This document shows positions 12,577 to 24,061 of a stretch of 64,000 nt of DNA, piece after piece. The position numbers and the translations under genes were made by a program. The notes under the pieces are model-generated. The model searched no databases and was not told the DNA's origin. It saw nothing but the letters and a program-made list of their open reading frames with translations. The stretch lies in NCBI RefSeq assembly GCF_000275845.1, contig NW_006766888.1, positions 609,342-673,341 of the forward strand, written 5' to 3'. The first letter of the stretch is position 1. Every line of letters begins with the position of its first letter. This DNA comes from Dichomitus squalens LYAD-421 SS1 (taxonomy: Eukaryota; Basidiomycota; Agaricomycetes; Polyporales; Polyporaceae).

Positions 12577-12668
12577 TGCGGGCAGATGTGATGTGAAGGT
12601 GTATGCGTAGTGATGGCTTGTGTGTGGGATGGAAGATTTGGTGAAGTCTTCGTCGAGAATGAGGATCC

Positions 12669-12675
12669 TTTTATA
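12669..12675 (-). promoter_or_regulatory. TATA box of kinase A
   Basis: The minus strand reads TATAAAA, about 95 bp before the kinase A start codon at 12576. Spacing fits a TATA element plus a short 5' UTR. Confidence 0.5.
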
Positions 12676-12798
12676 CCTCTCTAGCCCCTGCATAGAAGTT
12701 GGAGTCTTCGCGTTCTCGACCGTCGAAGTGCGGGCCCGGCAGGAGCTGTGGTTCTTGGTGCCACTGGCACCTTGCGATTGGTCTTGGTGAAGAAAAAA

Positions 12799-12856
12799 AT
12801 CAGCAAGTTCGTTATCCGACTACGACCCTTCTTAGTCGGATAACGAACTTGTTGAT
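12799..12856. repeat. 24-bp inverted repeat forming a strong hairpin
   Basis: Arms are 12799-12822 and 12833-12856, separated by a 10-nt loop. They pair along all 24 positions with a single mismatch that would be a G:U pair in RNA. The hairpin sits in the 601 bp spacer (12577-13177) between kinase A and the SET/MYND gene, both minus. No other gene-like structure is visible in that spacer. It could be a structured RNA, a mini-element or a 3'-end processing element. Confidence 0.8.
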
Positions 12857-13177
12857 CTCGGTAAGCTCCGCACTTGGGCCTGTGTTGAACCACAGTCCGA
12901 GTAGTAGCGATCGGGACCGAATGAGGTGTCAGTCGTCCAACGTTGCGAGTATAACCAGTCCAGGACAATTCTGAATAGGACATAGGAATGCTTTCCAATT
13001 TCAATATAGACTCATGGTCTCGCACCGTCTTCCCGGCAACAATGTTGAAGGTTGTGCAGTCCCAGGTGTCTACATGACCCACCGACGTCACACCTACAAT
13101 CCGAATAGCAGTAATCACATTCGACATGACCGACATAAGATACACTTAACTTAACCGGTTCTAGTACATTGAAACGC

Positions 13178-15703
13178 TCATTGCGACGGTGGCCCCACCC
13201 TCTGAGCCGAGACCAGAGTGTCCTCGAGCACATTGCGAATGCCCGTCGTCCAGATGCCAAGCTCCTTCTCCAGTCTCATGATCGCCTCCCGAATTTCTGC
13301 TCCGAGCAGCCCGCCTCCGGACTTCTTCCCGAAACCGATCAGCAGCTCCTCGTGTGCCTTGACGAAGGACTCGTACGCCAGCTTGAGCCGAGGCGGGCCC
13401 GACGGCGGGAACTTTTCAGCTCCGGCATAATCTGACGCGGATGTTGGCGCCGGTTCGTCAACGGCAAGCAGTTTGCCTAGCTCCCCGAGCGCGACTGCGC
13501 GGACCGGATGTCCCTTTGGAAGGAGGGCCTGGAGTCCGGCGGTGTACCGAGCCGCTGTGCGAACAGCCTCGTCTAGAGTTTCCTGTGTCGGAGAGGATGA
13601 CGACAGACTATCAATGAGGAGTTCTTTATGGAGCCTCGTCAAAGCGAGTAGCGGATGTGAAGAAGGTGTAACTCCCGCGGAGGTGAGGATGGGAGTTATG
13701 TTCGTGGTCAGTTGCCGGGCTTTGACTCGATCTGTATATCGGGGCCATTGTCAGCGCCGCACTAATGGCCTGACGCCGTCGCCCGGTGGGCGCACCTTTG
13801 GACTGCAGCGAGCTAGCCTTATCCAGAGCCTCTTGACCGACGCGCAAGGCGTCTAGCACAGCGCCAACGTCGCCCACTTGAGCGTTGCACTTCACACAAT
13901 GTGTAGCCCTATCACCGCTCTCTGGCATGACAAAGCCCAGGTCAGTAAGCAAGATGAAATCTAGGTGAGAGACGCATCTCATCAGCGCACCTTCTGTTGG
14001 ATACGGACAGATGCCGCCGCAGGACTTAGGACACCAGAGAGCCTCCCGCGGGTCCGCGGCCGTCGTTCGACAGCAGAGCTTGCACTGACAAGAGAAGCTG
14101 TAGACCTCCTTCAGTTCATTCTGCCGGAGCCTGTTCGGCAACGTCGTGTCGACGTATGATATTCGAATCTGAAGACAGGAGTAGCAAAATTATCATGTAA
14201 TGCCGGCATGAGCGAGGTGGGAGACGCGGTTCCCAGCTAACCATACACGTACCTCTTTCCCTGGTGCTACGTTGCGGAGGGCCACAAGGCTCAGAAGCGG
14301 CTCCTTTACCCGCGACCCGCCGTCGGCGCGAGGGAAAACGAGCGCAGCGTTGGGGTCACATGAGTGGTTAGCGAGGGCCACCGTGGGCGAGACGCATATG
14401 CCTATCGGGGTCAACGCGGGTGTAGTGAGCGTGAATGTATTTGTCGTGAACTGTATCGGACGAGGCGCTGTCAGCCGAGTGCTTCGCGGGTGTGCATGCA
14501 GCCGTAACGCGGGACTCACGCGGGAGATCAAATCCACCAGATCACCGGCGGACTTCAGTCCATAAGGTTCGAGTTCTTGTGGGGAAGACACGCCTAGATA
14601 CCGAACAACCGAGTGTGCCAGGTGGGTGTGCGATCCAAACGCTGACGGTTGCAGCGAATTTCGATCTACCATGGGAAGGTTATCGTTAACTGGATGTCCC
14701 ATTTGACATTAGAATGTCCGAGAACCCGAAGGCCCTCGGCCTCTGCCATGAATTCGGCAACTTACTAGAGTGCATCATCCGAATCTCCTGCGCCTGACGA
14801 AAGTGTCTTGTCAGCGCTCGGCGCCCAGCGAGAATACTCGAATTACAGCACGCACCCACACGCTATCCAGCCCTTCTTTCTGAGATCCCCACATAATGCG
14901 GCCCAGGCAACGGACCGGCTCGCCGGGAATCGCGACATCAGATGAGGGTGCAGATGCAGCCCACTTTTGGAGCGCGTTGCACTCGCGCCTGTGCCACGCC
15001 CAGTCCCGATTCTGACAGTCCTGGATGTCGCAAGCGATCAGTATTCCAGACGAGCCGGGGGTGTGGGTAACCCACGTACTGAGTTGCAATACCGGACTGT
15101 TTTGCATTTCGGACATCGTTTGAGTCCGGCCGTGGCGGCAGGTGCGGCGCAGGCGGAACAATAATACTCTAGATTGGGCGTCGAGAGGACAAAGACATGG
15201 GGTATTATCGACAAAATGATTTCACCTGGTAATCATCTGCTGTCAGTATCGTAGTGACCATTGATCGGGACAATCCACGATGTACCAGCAGATAGAGCGG
15301 TCTTGGCGTAAAGTCCGCGACCGTGCCTGCTTGACTCCCTGATCTCTAGAAAGGAAGGGAGATCGGTATGACAGCCGTGTAGGTTCACGGAGTTGGTGCT
15401 CTCTCTTGTCTTCACCGGTGTCGGGTTAGTTGGTGACTGATGCTCCTGAGTTCTTGGCGGTGCCTGTTCCTCCGAAGCCTGAGACAGAGGAGAGTGCTGG
15501 ACTACAGCCTGCTCATCTGTCACCATGGTATCATGGGAGTTCTTTGGGGCTGCTGCATTGATCTGCATTGGAGATTGAGAGGGCAGTGGGCCTGGCGACG
15601 TATCCGCCTTCATAGTATCCGAAAATCCCGAGACTGATTCAGGCTTGACGAAGGAGTGAATCTCCTTACCCTTGCGCGCCGACTTCAACTTTCCGAACGA
15701 CAT
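13178..15703 (-). CDS. SET and MYND domain (SMYD-type) protein methyltransferase
   Basis: ATG 15701-15703 opens a 110-residue Ser/Pro/Gln-rich leader. The split SET domain begins at FLEIRESSRHGRGLYAKTAL. An inserted MYND zinc finger follows with all eight ligands: CSAC, CPKC, CNSDC and HRREC. The DCQ junction is created by removing an intron near 15034-15090. Downstream are the SET core ALANHSCDPNAALVF, SYVD, and the post-SET cysteines CQCKLC. A helical C-terminal region to 13178 follows, as in the SMYD family. SMYD enzymes use S-adenosylmethionine to methylate lysines on histones or other proteins. About seven short introns are required. The gene is transcribed away from kinase A's promoter region. 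Whether it methylates histones cannot be told from sequence. Confidence 0.85.
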
Positions 15704-16270
15704 GGCCAGTAGTCAGTGAGCTATTTGTGTGGAACGCTTGAGTGCCCAGTGGCTATGAGTCTTGTGCTGGTGTTGCTAGATCTTACGGTCCTGATGACGT
15801 AACTTGTTTGCATGTGTCTGTCGAAGGCTTGCGATCCTAACAAGCACAAATAGACCAAGTGCTTGCCCTTGCGACAGCCGAGGTGGCCAGATCTGGGCAG
15901 CTGCCGCAGACTTCGAGGCAAGACAAGGACAGGCAATGCTATGGCGCCAAGTTGAGCTCCGTTAGCCATTTAATGATCCACTTAATGATCATGTATGTAC
16001 AGCATGGTATTACGAGTAAGGGACAATGTAGTAACAGCAAAGGGATGCATACGACGTGAAGGATGAAGGGTATAAATATGAGTAACGTGTTGTTCGTAAG
16101 TGTCGTGGCAAGTCGTGAGGGTCGTGGCAAGTCGTAAAGATTCCATACATCGCCGAAAGGAAGACGATGGCGGCTGTCCCTGGAAGACATGGTCAATGCA
16201 ACATAGTAGTGGATGTGAGAACCATCCTTACACAGTTGATCTATGCAGCGTGTTACGCGCAGTCGTGATG
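15704..16270. other. Intergenic with a short tandem repeat
   Basis: This 567 bp spacer lies upstream of the SET/MYND gene and downstream of the small gene at 16271, both minus. A 15-bp unit (GTCGTGGCAAGTCGT) occurs twice, at 16102-16116 and 16121-16135. No gene is supported. Confidence 0.5.
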
Positions 16271-16839
16271 TCATGACTGATTGTGGTTGACGACACTCTC
16301 GCTCTGCCCTCGAGGCCTTCCTGCTTCCACCGTACCGGTGGAGCGGTTTGGTATTGACGAATCGTCTTGCGAATGTTGCCTCGTGAAGAAATCGTCCTCG
16401 CCCTCATAAGGCGATGACGCAGAATTAATCTATACATCACCGTCAATGAAGCCCTAGCCGCAGAAGGTGTGATACACGTAATAACACCCTAGGGACAGGG
16501 CAGCACAAAATGGGGTGGAACCAAGACACTCACCCACTGCCCAAGCACCTCTGCTACTCTGCTCGCTTCCTCCGGAGTGAAGTTCACGTCGGTCCCCTTC
16601 TCTGCGTGAAGCTTGAGAAGCTCCGAGAGCGTGCGTTTGCCAGTGCCTCGTCCGAGGGAGCCATTTTGCGAAACGGCACCTTCGTCGGCACCCCCGTGGC
16701 CAGGAAACGAGACAGAATTCCGTGGTGTGCTCGCATGGTTAGGATCTGCGTCGCTGCTCATTGAGCGATCCCAGTCTTCGGTGTCGGAGGAGGTGAGAGA
16801 TAATTGTGACATCGAGAAGTGGACTTGTTCCGAAGACAT
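16271..16839 (-). CDS. Small conserved hypothetical protein (two exons)
   Basis: ATG 16837-16839 begins MSSEQVHFSMSQLSLTSSDT. The first exon carries a serine/aspartate-rich stretch, then a compact helical module, GKRTLSELLKLHAEKG and TPEEASRVAEVLGQW. A GTGAGT donor near 16531 splices to ATTAATTCTGCG near 16431. The second exon gives SSPYEGEDDFFTRQHSQDD and ends at TGA 16271-16273. Total is about 150 residues. The helical module followed by an acidic YEGEDDFF motif looks like a constrained unit, perhaps a protein-docking segment; I have no function for it. The long upstream open frame to 17280 is untranslated-leader-like and not included. Confidence 0.65.
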
Positions 16840-19800
16840 GTAGATCGCCCACGCGTCGAGCGGACGTCTGATTTGGCAGCAGCAGGTAGATGATAGAGTT
16901 AGCCGAGCACTGGACACAGCCGTCTGGGGGAGAAGCTGGGTATGTCGTGTGATGGAGAGGGTCTGGTGCTCACTGTGAGTGTCGGGAGCAGGTGCGAGTC
17001 GGCGCTGGGACTGCCCTACTGAGAACGCCCACGTGACAGTAAACAAGCCCGGGCGCGTTGTTTGGCCCTGCGTCTCTGGGCTGCGTCTCCCGCGAGCCGC
17101 CTCTGTTTGCGCCATCGCTGCCTTCTCTGTTTGCTCATCATCTGCGGCGGCGACCGCGACTCTCCCTGCGATGTCCACACTGGCCACCGCCACTACACCG
17201 CGCAAACCGGAATCCCAAAGAAGCCCCTTGTCCTCGAGGCCGCCTCTTCTCTCATCTGCTGCCCACTTTGGTGACAGCATCCTCCCTTTGGGCTCTGATG
17301 ATACGCATTCCCTTGCTTTCCGTCTTTATGGCCCCGCCTCGTTTCTGCTCAGACAGGTTCCCCACAAGATCCATCCAGATTAATTGGCTAACGGTAGCCT
17401 CTCCGTCCGTCCATCGTGAATCCCGCTCGGATCCAGGCGCATACACCTTGTCTCCTCTTCCACCCACCCACCGCGCCGATCAATTGGTCATTTGGCGCGT
17501 GTGGAACGCATGGATCGTCCGTCCCCAATAACGTGTCGACGGCGTATTGTATTTTCCCCTGTCTATATGCTGCCTTGTGGTTCTCCTTGGGCTCATATGC
17601 GACATCGCCTCGTGGTGCCCTTCACCCAGATGCGCTCTGCCAATGCCTCACGTCAATCTCACGGTATCTGATTGACGAATTCTATACCGATGTGACACGC
17701 TGGGCGTTCTGTCTAGAATGCCCTGCACATACACGGTGCGCGGCCTTTCTCTTGCTTATTAATCACATTTGTGTCCAGTGAGAATTGACGTGCCGCCGTA
17801 TTGGCCCGGGACAGTTGGCGGCCTCCGTCCGCAGTCCCATGAGAGCGGTCGAGTGGATTGGCTTGCTATTCAGTTGACTCGTACCAGTGAGAGCGTTTTA
17901 CGGATGGGGTGTTCATTTTCTCTTCTCTTCACAGTGCTATGTTTGTTAACGCGAACAATATAAATGTTTCGAGGGACCTCACGCAATGGCCTTCGGTGCG
18001 TAATGGTGTGGTCAGTGGAAGGCCCCCCCCCCTCAATGCCTGTCCAATCATAGTGGCTATACGCCATGAAGGGGCCGCGTCTCGGGCCGCTCAATACTAT
18101 CACGTTCACGGGCTATTTGAAGAGCATAATCTCATGAATTACTCCAAGTAGAACTTGCCACGCATGGAAGGATAAGTTTCTATCAGTGAACAGCCTCTTC
18201 TGACGACTGATTGTAACTAGACCCCTGTATCAGGTGAGAATATCTACTGCGGTCCCCCGGTTCCGCAATAAATTCACTTCGCTGACCACCCTGCAAATTA
18301 CGCATAGCGACTTGCGCGCACATGACATCATGGTGTCACTTGTCGCAACGGCTATTTTGCGAAGAGTAGTGAGCGGAGCTAAGGTGACGTCCTGCATTCT
18401 GAGCCTTGCCGCTGAGCCTCAGATGCTGTCCGCAGATTGATTGGCCCTGCACTCGTCAAAAGCGCCTGCCTCAACGCTAGAAGTGCAAAGGGCGCGCCGA
18501 GATGGATATCTTCGTATGCAGTTGTGGCTCCTTCCAGCTACTGATTGCTACATATGAAATGCGGACGTTTTGTGGTATAAGAGTCTTCGGATTCCCAGCT
18601 ACGCTGCATTACGGGCGATCCCGCGGACGGTGCGAATGCGCCTTATGCTCCGTTGACCCCAGGTCGACCAAGCGAGTAAGCAAACATCTGTCCCTCATGC
18701 GGATCACAGCATTGTCACAATCTGGCAGGACGCATGCACACGCACTTCGCCGATACAGCTTCTATGGTCATTACACAAACTTCTATCCCACTCACCGAAG
18801 CATATGGCTATTACACGCTCCATAGGTGTGTGCAATGCGACGTGCACAGCGTCGCGTTCATTTGACGGGGGTGGCTGCAGTGAGTAAAATGACTTCGTTG
18901 TACCCAGAGCCTCGCTGACAGAGCTCACTGCGGCGTGCCTCCTTGAGGCCCGGGCACGGTAACAGTTGTCGGCGCTCTGCGGGCACAGCTAGATAAGGTT
19001 GTAAACCCGCGACGATGCAGCTTATCAGAAGGCTCTAATGTGATCCCTTTGGCAGTAAGCACTGGCATACCGACATGACGGCAGGCCGAAGCCGCGTAGC
19101 AAATTGACCCTGGGAATGTGTCTTCAGACGTAAACCCTGCGACAGCTCCGGGCGTCGTTGTACTCCCTTTTGGCTATGCCCGGTCGTGCCGACGGGACCG
19201 ACCCGTCCTACCTGTGCAAAGCGTCAATGAAAAGTTCTCGTAATGAGGCGTAAGAAGGTACGAGGCTTTTGGCGATGTGCTGAGTCTGGGTGTCGGATAG
19301 TACAAGGATGGGTTGCAGTCCACTCTGGCTGGACGGCGACCGAACATCCCATGGCAGGCGGATGAACACCACCAACCTGTCCGCGTTTTACTGGAATCCT
19401 GGCAGCCCTGGACATTATGATATGATGATCCGCCCTTCGGAGCTTGTATACGGCGCATTCCATATTGTTGGTGTCATGACACACCACCGCCGGGAGTGGC
19501 ATTGCACGAAGCGCACAAGCTCGCTCGTTGCACGACGCCCAATCAGGTGTTGCATCGTTTCGCAACATCAGTCGGCATGGGTAGCGAGAGCGCAACCCGC
19601 TGACCGCTATATACTCGCATCGTTTGGTGTTATACCGAAGCGACCGATTTGCTATCGTCAAGATTTTGACTAGACGATAGGCTACGAAACCTCTCCGAGG
19701 CCCGCTCTCGTCGGACAGCTCAGATGGTTGCGGTGTCAGCTCAGGCCTTGATGTCTCTGATGCCGCTGCCTGAGCGCGTGCAAGAGACGTCTCGCTCGGA

Positions 19801-20977
19801 AACCTCTCCTTTGATTCTCCCCCATGCATCGGCGTGGGTGAGCGTATCCTGTCGAAACTGGTTCTGGCCACCTCCCACAGGCGGTCCCTAGCCGATGCAT
19901 GGGGTGGCTGCTCTGGATATCTGTCTCGTCGTCCGTGCCTGGGGCGAAACTTGCGCCAAGTCGCGCGCTCGTGGGTGCGCACCATGCATCCCTGAGCGTT
20001 AAGACGTCGCCGGAATGGAGCCGAAGTGCGGCCGGAGCCGGGCCAGTCGCTCGGCGGAGAGGAAGGACTTGCCATGTCCGTTGCAAAATTGTCGTGCGTC
20101 CTGTCACGTCCATGTCCGGTTGTGCGGCGACCCCCGGAAGGCACGACATAATGTAACCCTGACGGCACGCGGATGGTCTTGAGGCGATATTGCCCCTCAA
20201 CCTCCTACAAGTCAAACTCTCGCGAGCTTCGTGTTGATCACAGACCATTCATGTGGGTCGGTTTGACTTGCGAAGATGGCAGCGCGCTGGGGATGCATTA
20301 AGAAGCGAGGCTGAGAACTTTGACGTCGGAGCGTGCCGAGCATGTGAGTTCGAGTGACCTTTCGTCCCCACGGGCCTATGAGCCTGCCGAGATCAGACGA
20401 AAGGACGTCAGGGTTCCCAATCAGCCCCGTGGCGTCTCGCTGCGTCAAACATTCGGGACGCACGCAAAGACTGACGGACCTCGCCTTCCTTTGCAGGTCG
20501 CACCAGATCTGGCCCGATCCGTAGTATCTCAGGCTGTTTGTTACTGAGATGGCGTTGCCCAGCCCTTGAAGCGGTTCCATTAGAACAGAGGTCCGTTCCC
20601 GGAAGCACGCATGGCACTGAGAAACTCAGATCATCCACTCGCATAGCGCGCTACCCGATTTATTGACGGCCCACCCAGCATACTGCGGGTTCGGAGTGGC
20701 CGATAACGATCCGTTCACTCAAAGTCATGTCCGAGCACATATCTCCAGATTGACATTTCCCTCACATTACGCGACGCGACGCGCGGAGAACTTTCCGGCC
20801 ACCCTCATGAGAAGTCCGCCCGAATACTTAAGGAGATGGCTGGAGCACATTGGGAGCAGGTCCTCAGTCCACTTTTCCATCTGCGACGCTTCCCGGCTCC
20901 TCTCGATCGTCTGCCAGCTCTCAACCTCTTCTCCTCTTTTCTACAACGCGATCTACGTCTTCTCAACTGCGGCGGTC
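16840..20977. other. 4.1 kb gene-poor region between divergent genes
   Basis: This is flanked by divergent starts at 16839 (-) and 20978 (+). The first 600 bp is probably promoter of the small gene; plus-strand C/T-rich DNA is prominent at 17100-17520. The longest open frames (about 19224-20248, minus) lack an ATG at their opening and show no domain, low-complexity Arg/Pro/Ser composition and no splice-linked continuation. I could not support a gene. It may contain decayed mobile DNA. Confidence 0.5.
19820..19904. repeat. 14-bp perfect inverted repeat
   Basis: CCCCATGCATCGGC at 19820-19833 is repeated in inverted orientation at 19891-19904, 57 bp apart, inside the gene-poor spacer. Function unknown. 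Confidence 0.6.
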
Positions 20978-23309
20978 ATGTTCAAGAACGGTCCCGAGTA
21001 CGAAGAGCGGTTAGTGCTCCCACACTCCGCGCACCCCGACCTGCGGCGCGTGGTCCCTCGTCGTGTTGTCCTCCCCGACGACATAGGACACGACCCCGCC
21101 GCCGTCGGACCTGCACAGATGACGATGCTGACGCGTGGATTAGGCTCGCCCGTCCCTTCGTTCCACCCACGGTCACGCTGAAGCAGATCCATGATGCCGT
21201 TCCTAAGCATCTTCTACAAAAGGATCCACTCCGGTCCACCGGCTACGTGGTCCGGGACGTCTTCTTTTGCGCGCTTTTCTTTGCGTTCGGCGCAGCAATC
21301 GAGCCCCTGGTCTCAAGCAACTTCCTGGGCTTCGTCCCCTTGACGTCTCCGTGGCAAGCCACGCTCGCCCGAAGCCTCTTGTGGTTGACGTATTGGTGGT
21401 GGCAAGGCATTGCCTTCACGTCCTTCTTCTGCATTGGTAAGGCAATCTAGCAGCTCATCGTAGTGCACGTCAAGGCGCTGACCATGTGGACGTCCGTGCA
21501 TCCTCGTTCCCCACAGCGCATGAAGTAAGTGGTCCCCAATGCAGTTATAGGCAGGCACGGGAAGGAGGGATGCTCATTGTGCCTCCCCCAGCTCGGGCAC
21601 GGAACCATGTACAAATCGTGGTGGGCTAACAATATCCTGGGCTTCTTGCTCGATACGGTGCGTGGTCTCCCTAACGTGACTGTGGGACGCTCGTATCCCA
21701 CGCTCGCGAACCCTGTACTGATTGTCATGGCGAGAGCAGTTTGTCTTGGCGCCCTTCTTCGCTTGGAAAGTCAGTCACAATGCCCACCACGTGCGTTTTA
21801 CGTCCTTCTGTTGCCCTCCACCTCGAAATTTGCGTATTTGACACACGGTGTATCCTTCCACAGAAAGCGGTGAACTCTATCGAGCGCGACGAGAACTACG
21901 TCCCGCACTTGCGCAGCCATTACAACCTTCCACCTAAGGAACGGGCCACGACAGCCGATTACGCCGAGGTGTTTGAGGAGACCCCTTTATTCACTGCCGT
22001 GCGGATGTTCGTTATGCAAGCGATGTGAGTACTTCGATGGCTTGCGCCGGTCACGGCTTGCGGCCACGAGGGCTTTTGCTGACGTTCAATGTGTTGCAGG
22101 GGCTGGTGGTTGTATCTCAGGTACGCCCTGCGTAACTCAAACACGTTTTAATGTGAGAAGTGCTGACGCATCTGGCTTCTCGTGTGACTGTCCGACAGCT
22201 GCAACAAGCTTGGGGCAAAAATGTATCCGAAGGGCACCAACCACTTCTCCCCCTACTCGCCCTTGTTCAAGGACGGACAAAGTTTGTGCATTTGTCTCAA
22301 CGCAGCAGAAGCGTTGTACTGAATAAGCTTGGAAACAGGGCTGAGCATATTTATCTCGGACGTTGGGCTAATCGGCATGATGTCCCTGCTGTATCTTTTT
22401 GGACAAGCCTATGGCTGGAAGGCGCTCGTTGCCTACTATGTCATTCCCTATATCGTAAGTGCCACACCGTCACATTCTCAGTGCTAGTTCTTATGGAGTT
22501 TTTTTGATAGTTATGCAACCATTGGTATGATATCTGCCATCCTGATTCTGCATAGCGTAATTTACGAATTTTGGACTTTGATGTGCCCTTCAGGATCGGT
22601 ATGTCGAATCGCGTTCCACTCGGAGTCAGGGTCAAGAGAGCTATGCTGATGCTTTTCGCAGTGATGGTCACCTTCCTCCACCATTCTGACCCGACCATTC
22701 CGCACTTCCGTAAGGAGGAGTGGTCCTTCCTTAGGGGTGCTGCTTCCACTGTTGACCGTCCCACGCTTGGCTGGATCGGCCGCTTCTTCTTCCACAACGT
22801 ACGTCTGTGCCGTCTTCTGAGCACAGTTGTAGGGAAGACTAAGGCTCCACTTGTTTTGTCATGTAGGTTGCACATGATCACGTCGCACACCACTTCTTCT
22901 CGCACATTCCGTTCTGTAGGTTCTGTGGCTCGATTTCCTCCGGATAAACGCTTACCTGTCTGCCCGAACAGATCATCAGCCAGCAGTCACAGATGCAATC
23001 AAAGCTGTCCTGAGAGAGAACTACAACTACGATTCTACGGTACGCTTGAGGGCTTGCGAGAGGGTACACTTCAAGCACTGACTAATTGTTTCCTGACAGA
23101 ACACTTTTTACGCCCTGTACCGATCATTCACGGAGTGCGTTTTCATTGAGGACGAGGGCTCGATCGTGTTCTATAAGAACAAAAACGGCGTAGCGGCCCG
23201 TCATGTTGCCGAGGATGCAATTACAGCCATCAAAAAGGAAGGCTGGACGCAAGAAGACCAGGACAAGTTGGCCGAGGGTGCCCTCTCGGACTCCACGAGG
23301 TCAGAGTGA
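20978..23309 (+). CDS. Delta12-type membrane fatty acid desaturase
   Basis: ATG 20978-20980 gives MFKNGPEYEERLARPFVPP after removing intron 21010-21143. Domain landmarks in order: VTLKQIHDAVPKHLL; two hydrophobic spans; histidine box 1 AHELGHG; box 2 SHNAHH; LCNHWIVMVTFLHHSDP; box 3 HVAHHFFSHIP; and an acidic/basic tail ending DSTRSE at TGA 23307-23309. This is the fungal oleate Delta12-desaturase pattern: an ER di-iron enzyme that introduces a second double bond into oleoyl chains. Box 1 is HELGH rather than the common HECGH. The gene is cut by at least 12 introns, including exons of 8 nt (21517-21524), 14 nt (22511-22524) and 5 nt (22594-22598). Each restores conserved residues, and skipping any of them breaks the frame. 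Total is about 425 aa, a normal length. Omega-3 or acetylenase specificity is not excluded. Confidence 0.9.
21517..21524 (+). other. 8-nt microexon of the desaturase
   Basis: CGCATGAA is preceded by a cacag acceptor and followed by a gtaagt donor. Joined to the G left by the upstream exon (ends 21436), it encodes Ala-His-Glu, the first residues of histidine box 1. The next exon starts at 21592 with Leu-Gly-His. Confidence 0.8.
22511..22524 (+). other. 14-nt microexon of the desaturase
   Basis: TTATGCAACCATTG lies between a gatag acceptor and a gtatga donor. It encodes Leu-Cys-Asn-His plus two bases of Trp. Confidence 0.75.
22594..22598 (+). other. 5-nt microexon of the desaturase
   Basis: GATCG lies between a ttcag acceptor and a gtatgt donor. 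It completes Trp, encodes Ile and starts Val (Asn-His-Trp-Ile-Val), restoring the frame into VMVTFLHHSDP. No direct splice from the 14-nt exon into the next exon keeps the frame. Confidence 0.75.
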
Positions 23310-24061
23310 TTGATGTAGGGCGTGGATAGGGCTGCGCGGGGCGCTACAAAAATAGACTCACCACTAATGAAACCTTCATAGACTTTGACTGTATTTATTA
23401 CTTTGTATCCAGCAGCAATGTGTAATACCTAGACATTCAATCAGTCATCCCTCTGAGTCCGATGAGCGGTGAGACAGTCGTTTGCGGTCCGTGCGTGGTG
23501 CCCGAAGACGCCACGACCAGCACTGCCACCGCGTGGACGGCCGGCGGCATCGCTGAACGCAATCGTCCCGTTGGTCCTCGTCAGATGACAACAGCCTCCG
23601 AAGCAGTCGACGTGTGTGATGTTCGTTTAGTACAGGTGACGTTCGAGACTCTTTCAACCGTGCCTAAAGAACATGATTTTCTGTCGCCAGGTGAGACTTT
23701 TGTGTCCATCCGGGAATCGCTTTCAAGATCATGAGGTTGATCCGCCACTTCGCCATCCAGACCGCGGCCCGCGAACGCCAAAGAAGAACTTGTGAGTTCG
23801 AAAAATCGTCACGAGTGTGCGGTGTCCGCCACTCGGTGGCCCAGGAGCATATGCAGTTGCATCCCTCAATACGTCACATACTCAGTTCTGCTCCATAATT
23901 CCGCCGGGATCAGCATCGTCCGCTTCTCAGTTGATTCAACTTGGCCCTCCCGAAGCTTTTCCTAACGGGCCGCTCATGGTATAAATGTCAGCGTGCAGTT
24001 GGTGTGGTGCTCGCCAGAGCGGACGCGGACCCTAGCCTGTTTCTGAACCAAGTTGAACGGG
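23310..24061. other. Intergenic: terminator of desaturase and promoter of GH51 gene
   Basis: These 752 bp lie between two plus-strand genes. The first 100 bp are AT-rich (tail-to-poly(A) type). No ORF shows a recognisable domain. It should hold the sugar-responsive promoter of the secreted arabinofuranosidase, though I see no unambiguous regulator site. Confidence 0.5.

Noticed and set aside
19224..20248. Long minus-strand open frames (314 and 170 codons)
   Set aside because: The 314-codon frame opens with GTG, not ATG. Composition is Arg/Ser/Pro-rich with no domain, and the frames overlap each other without splice continuity.
20836..21450. Upstream in-frame extension of the desaturase (204 codons from 20836)
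   Set aside because: The extension is Arg-rich without family similarity. Starting at ATG 20978 and removing 21010-21143 gives a normal desaturase N-terminus.
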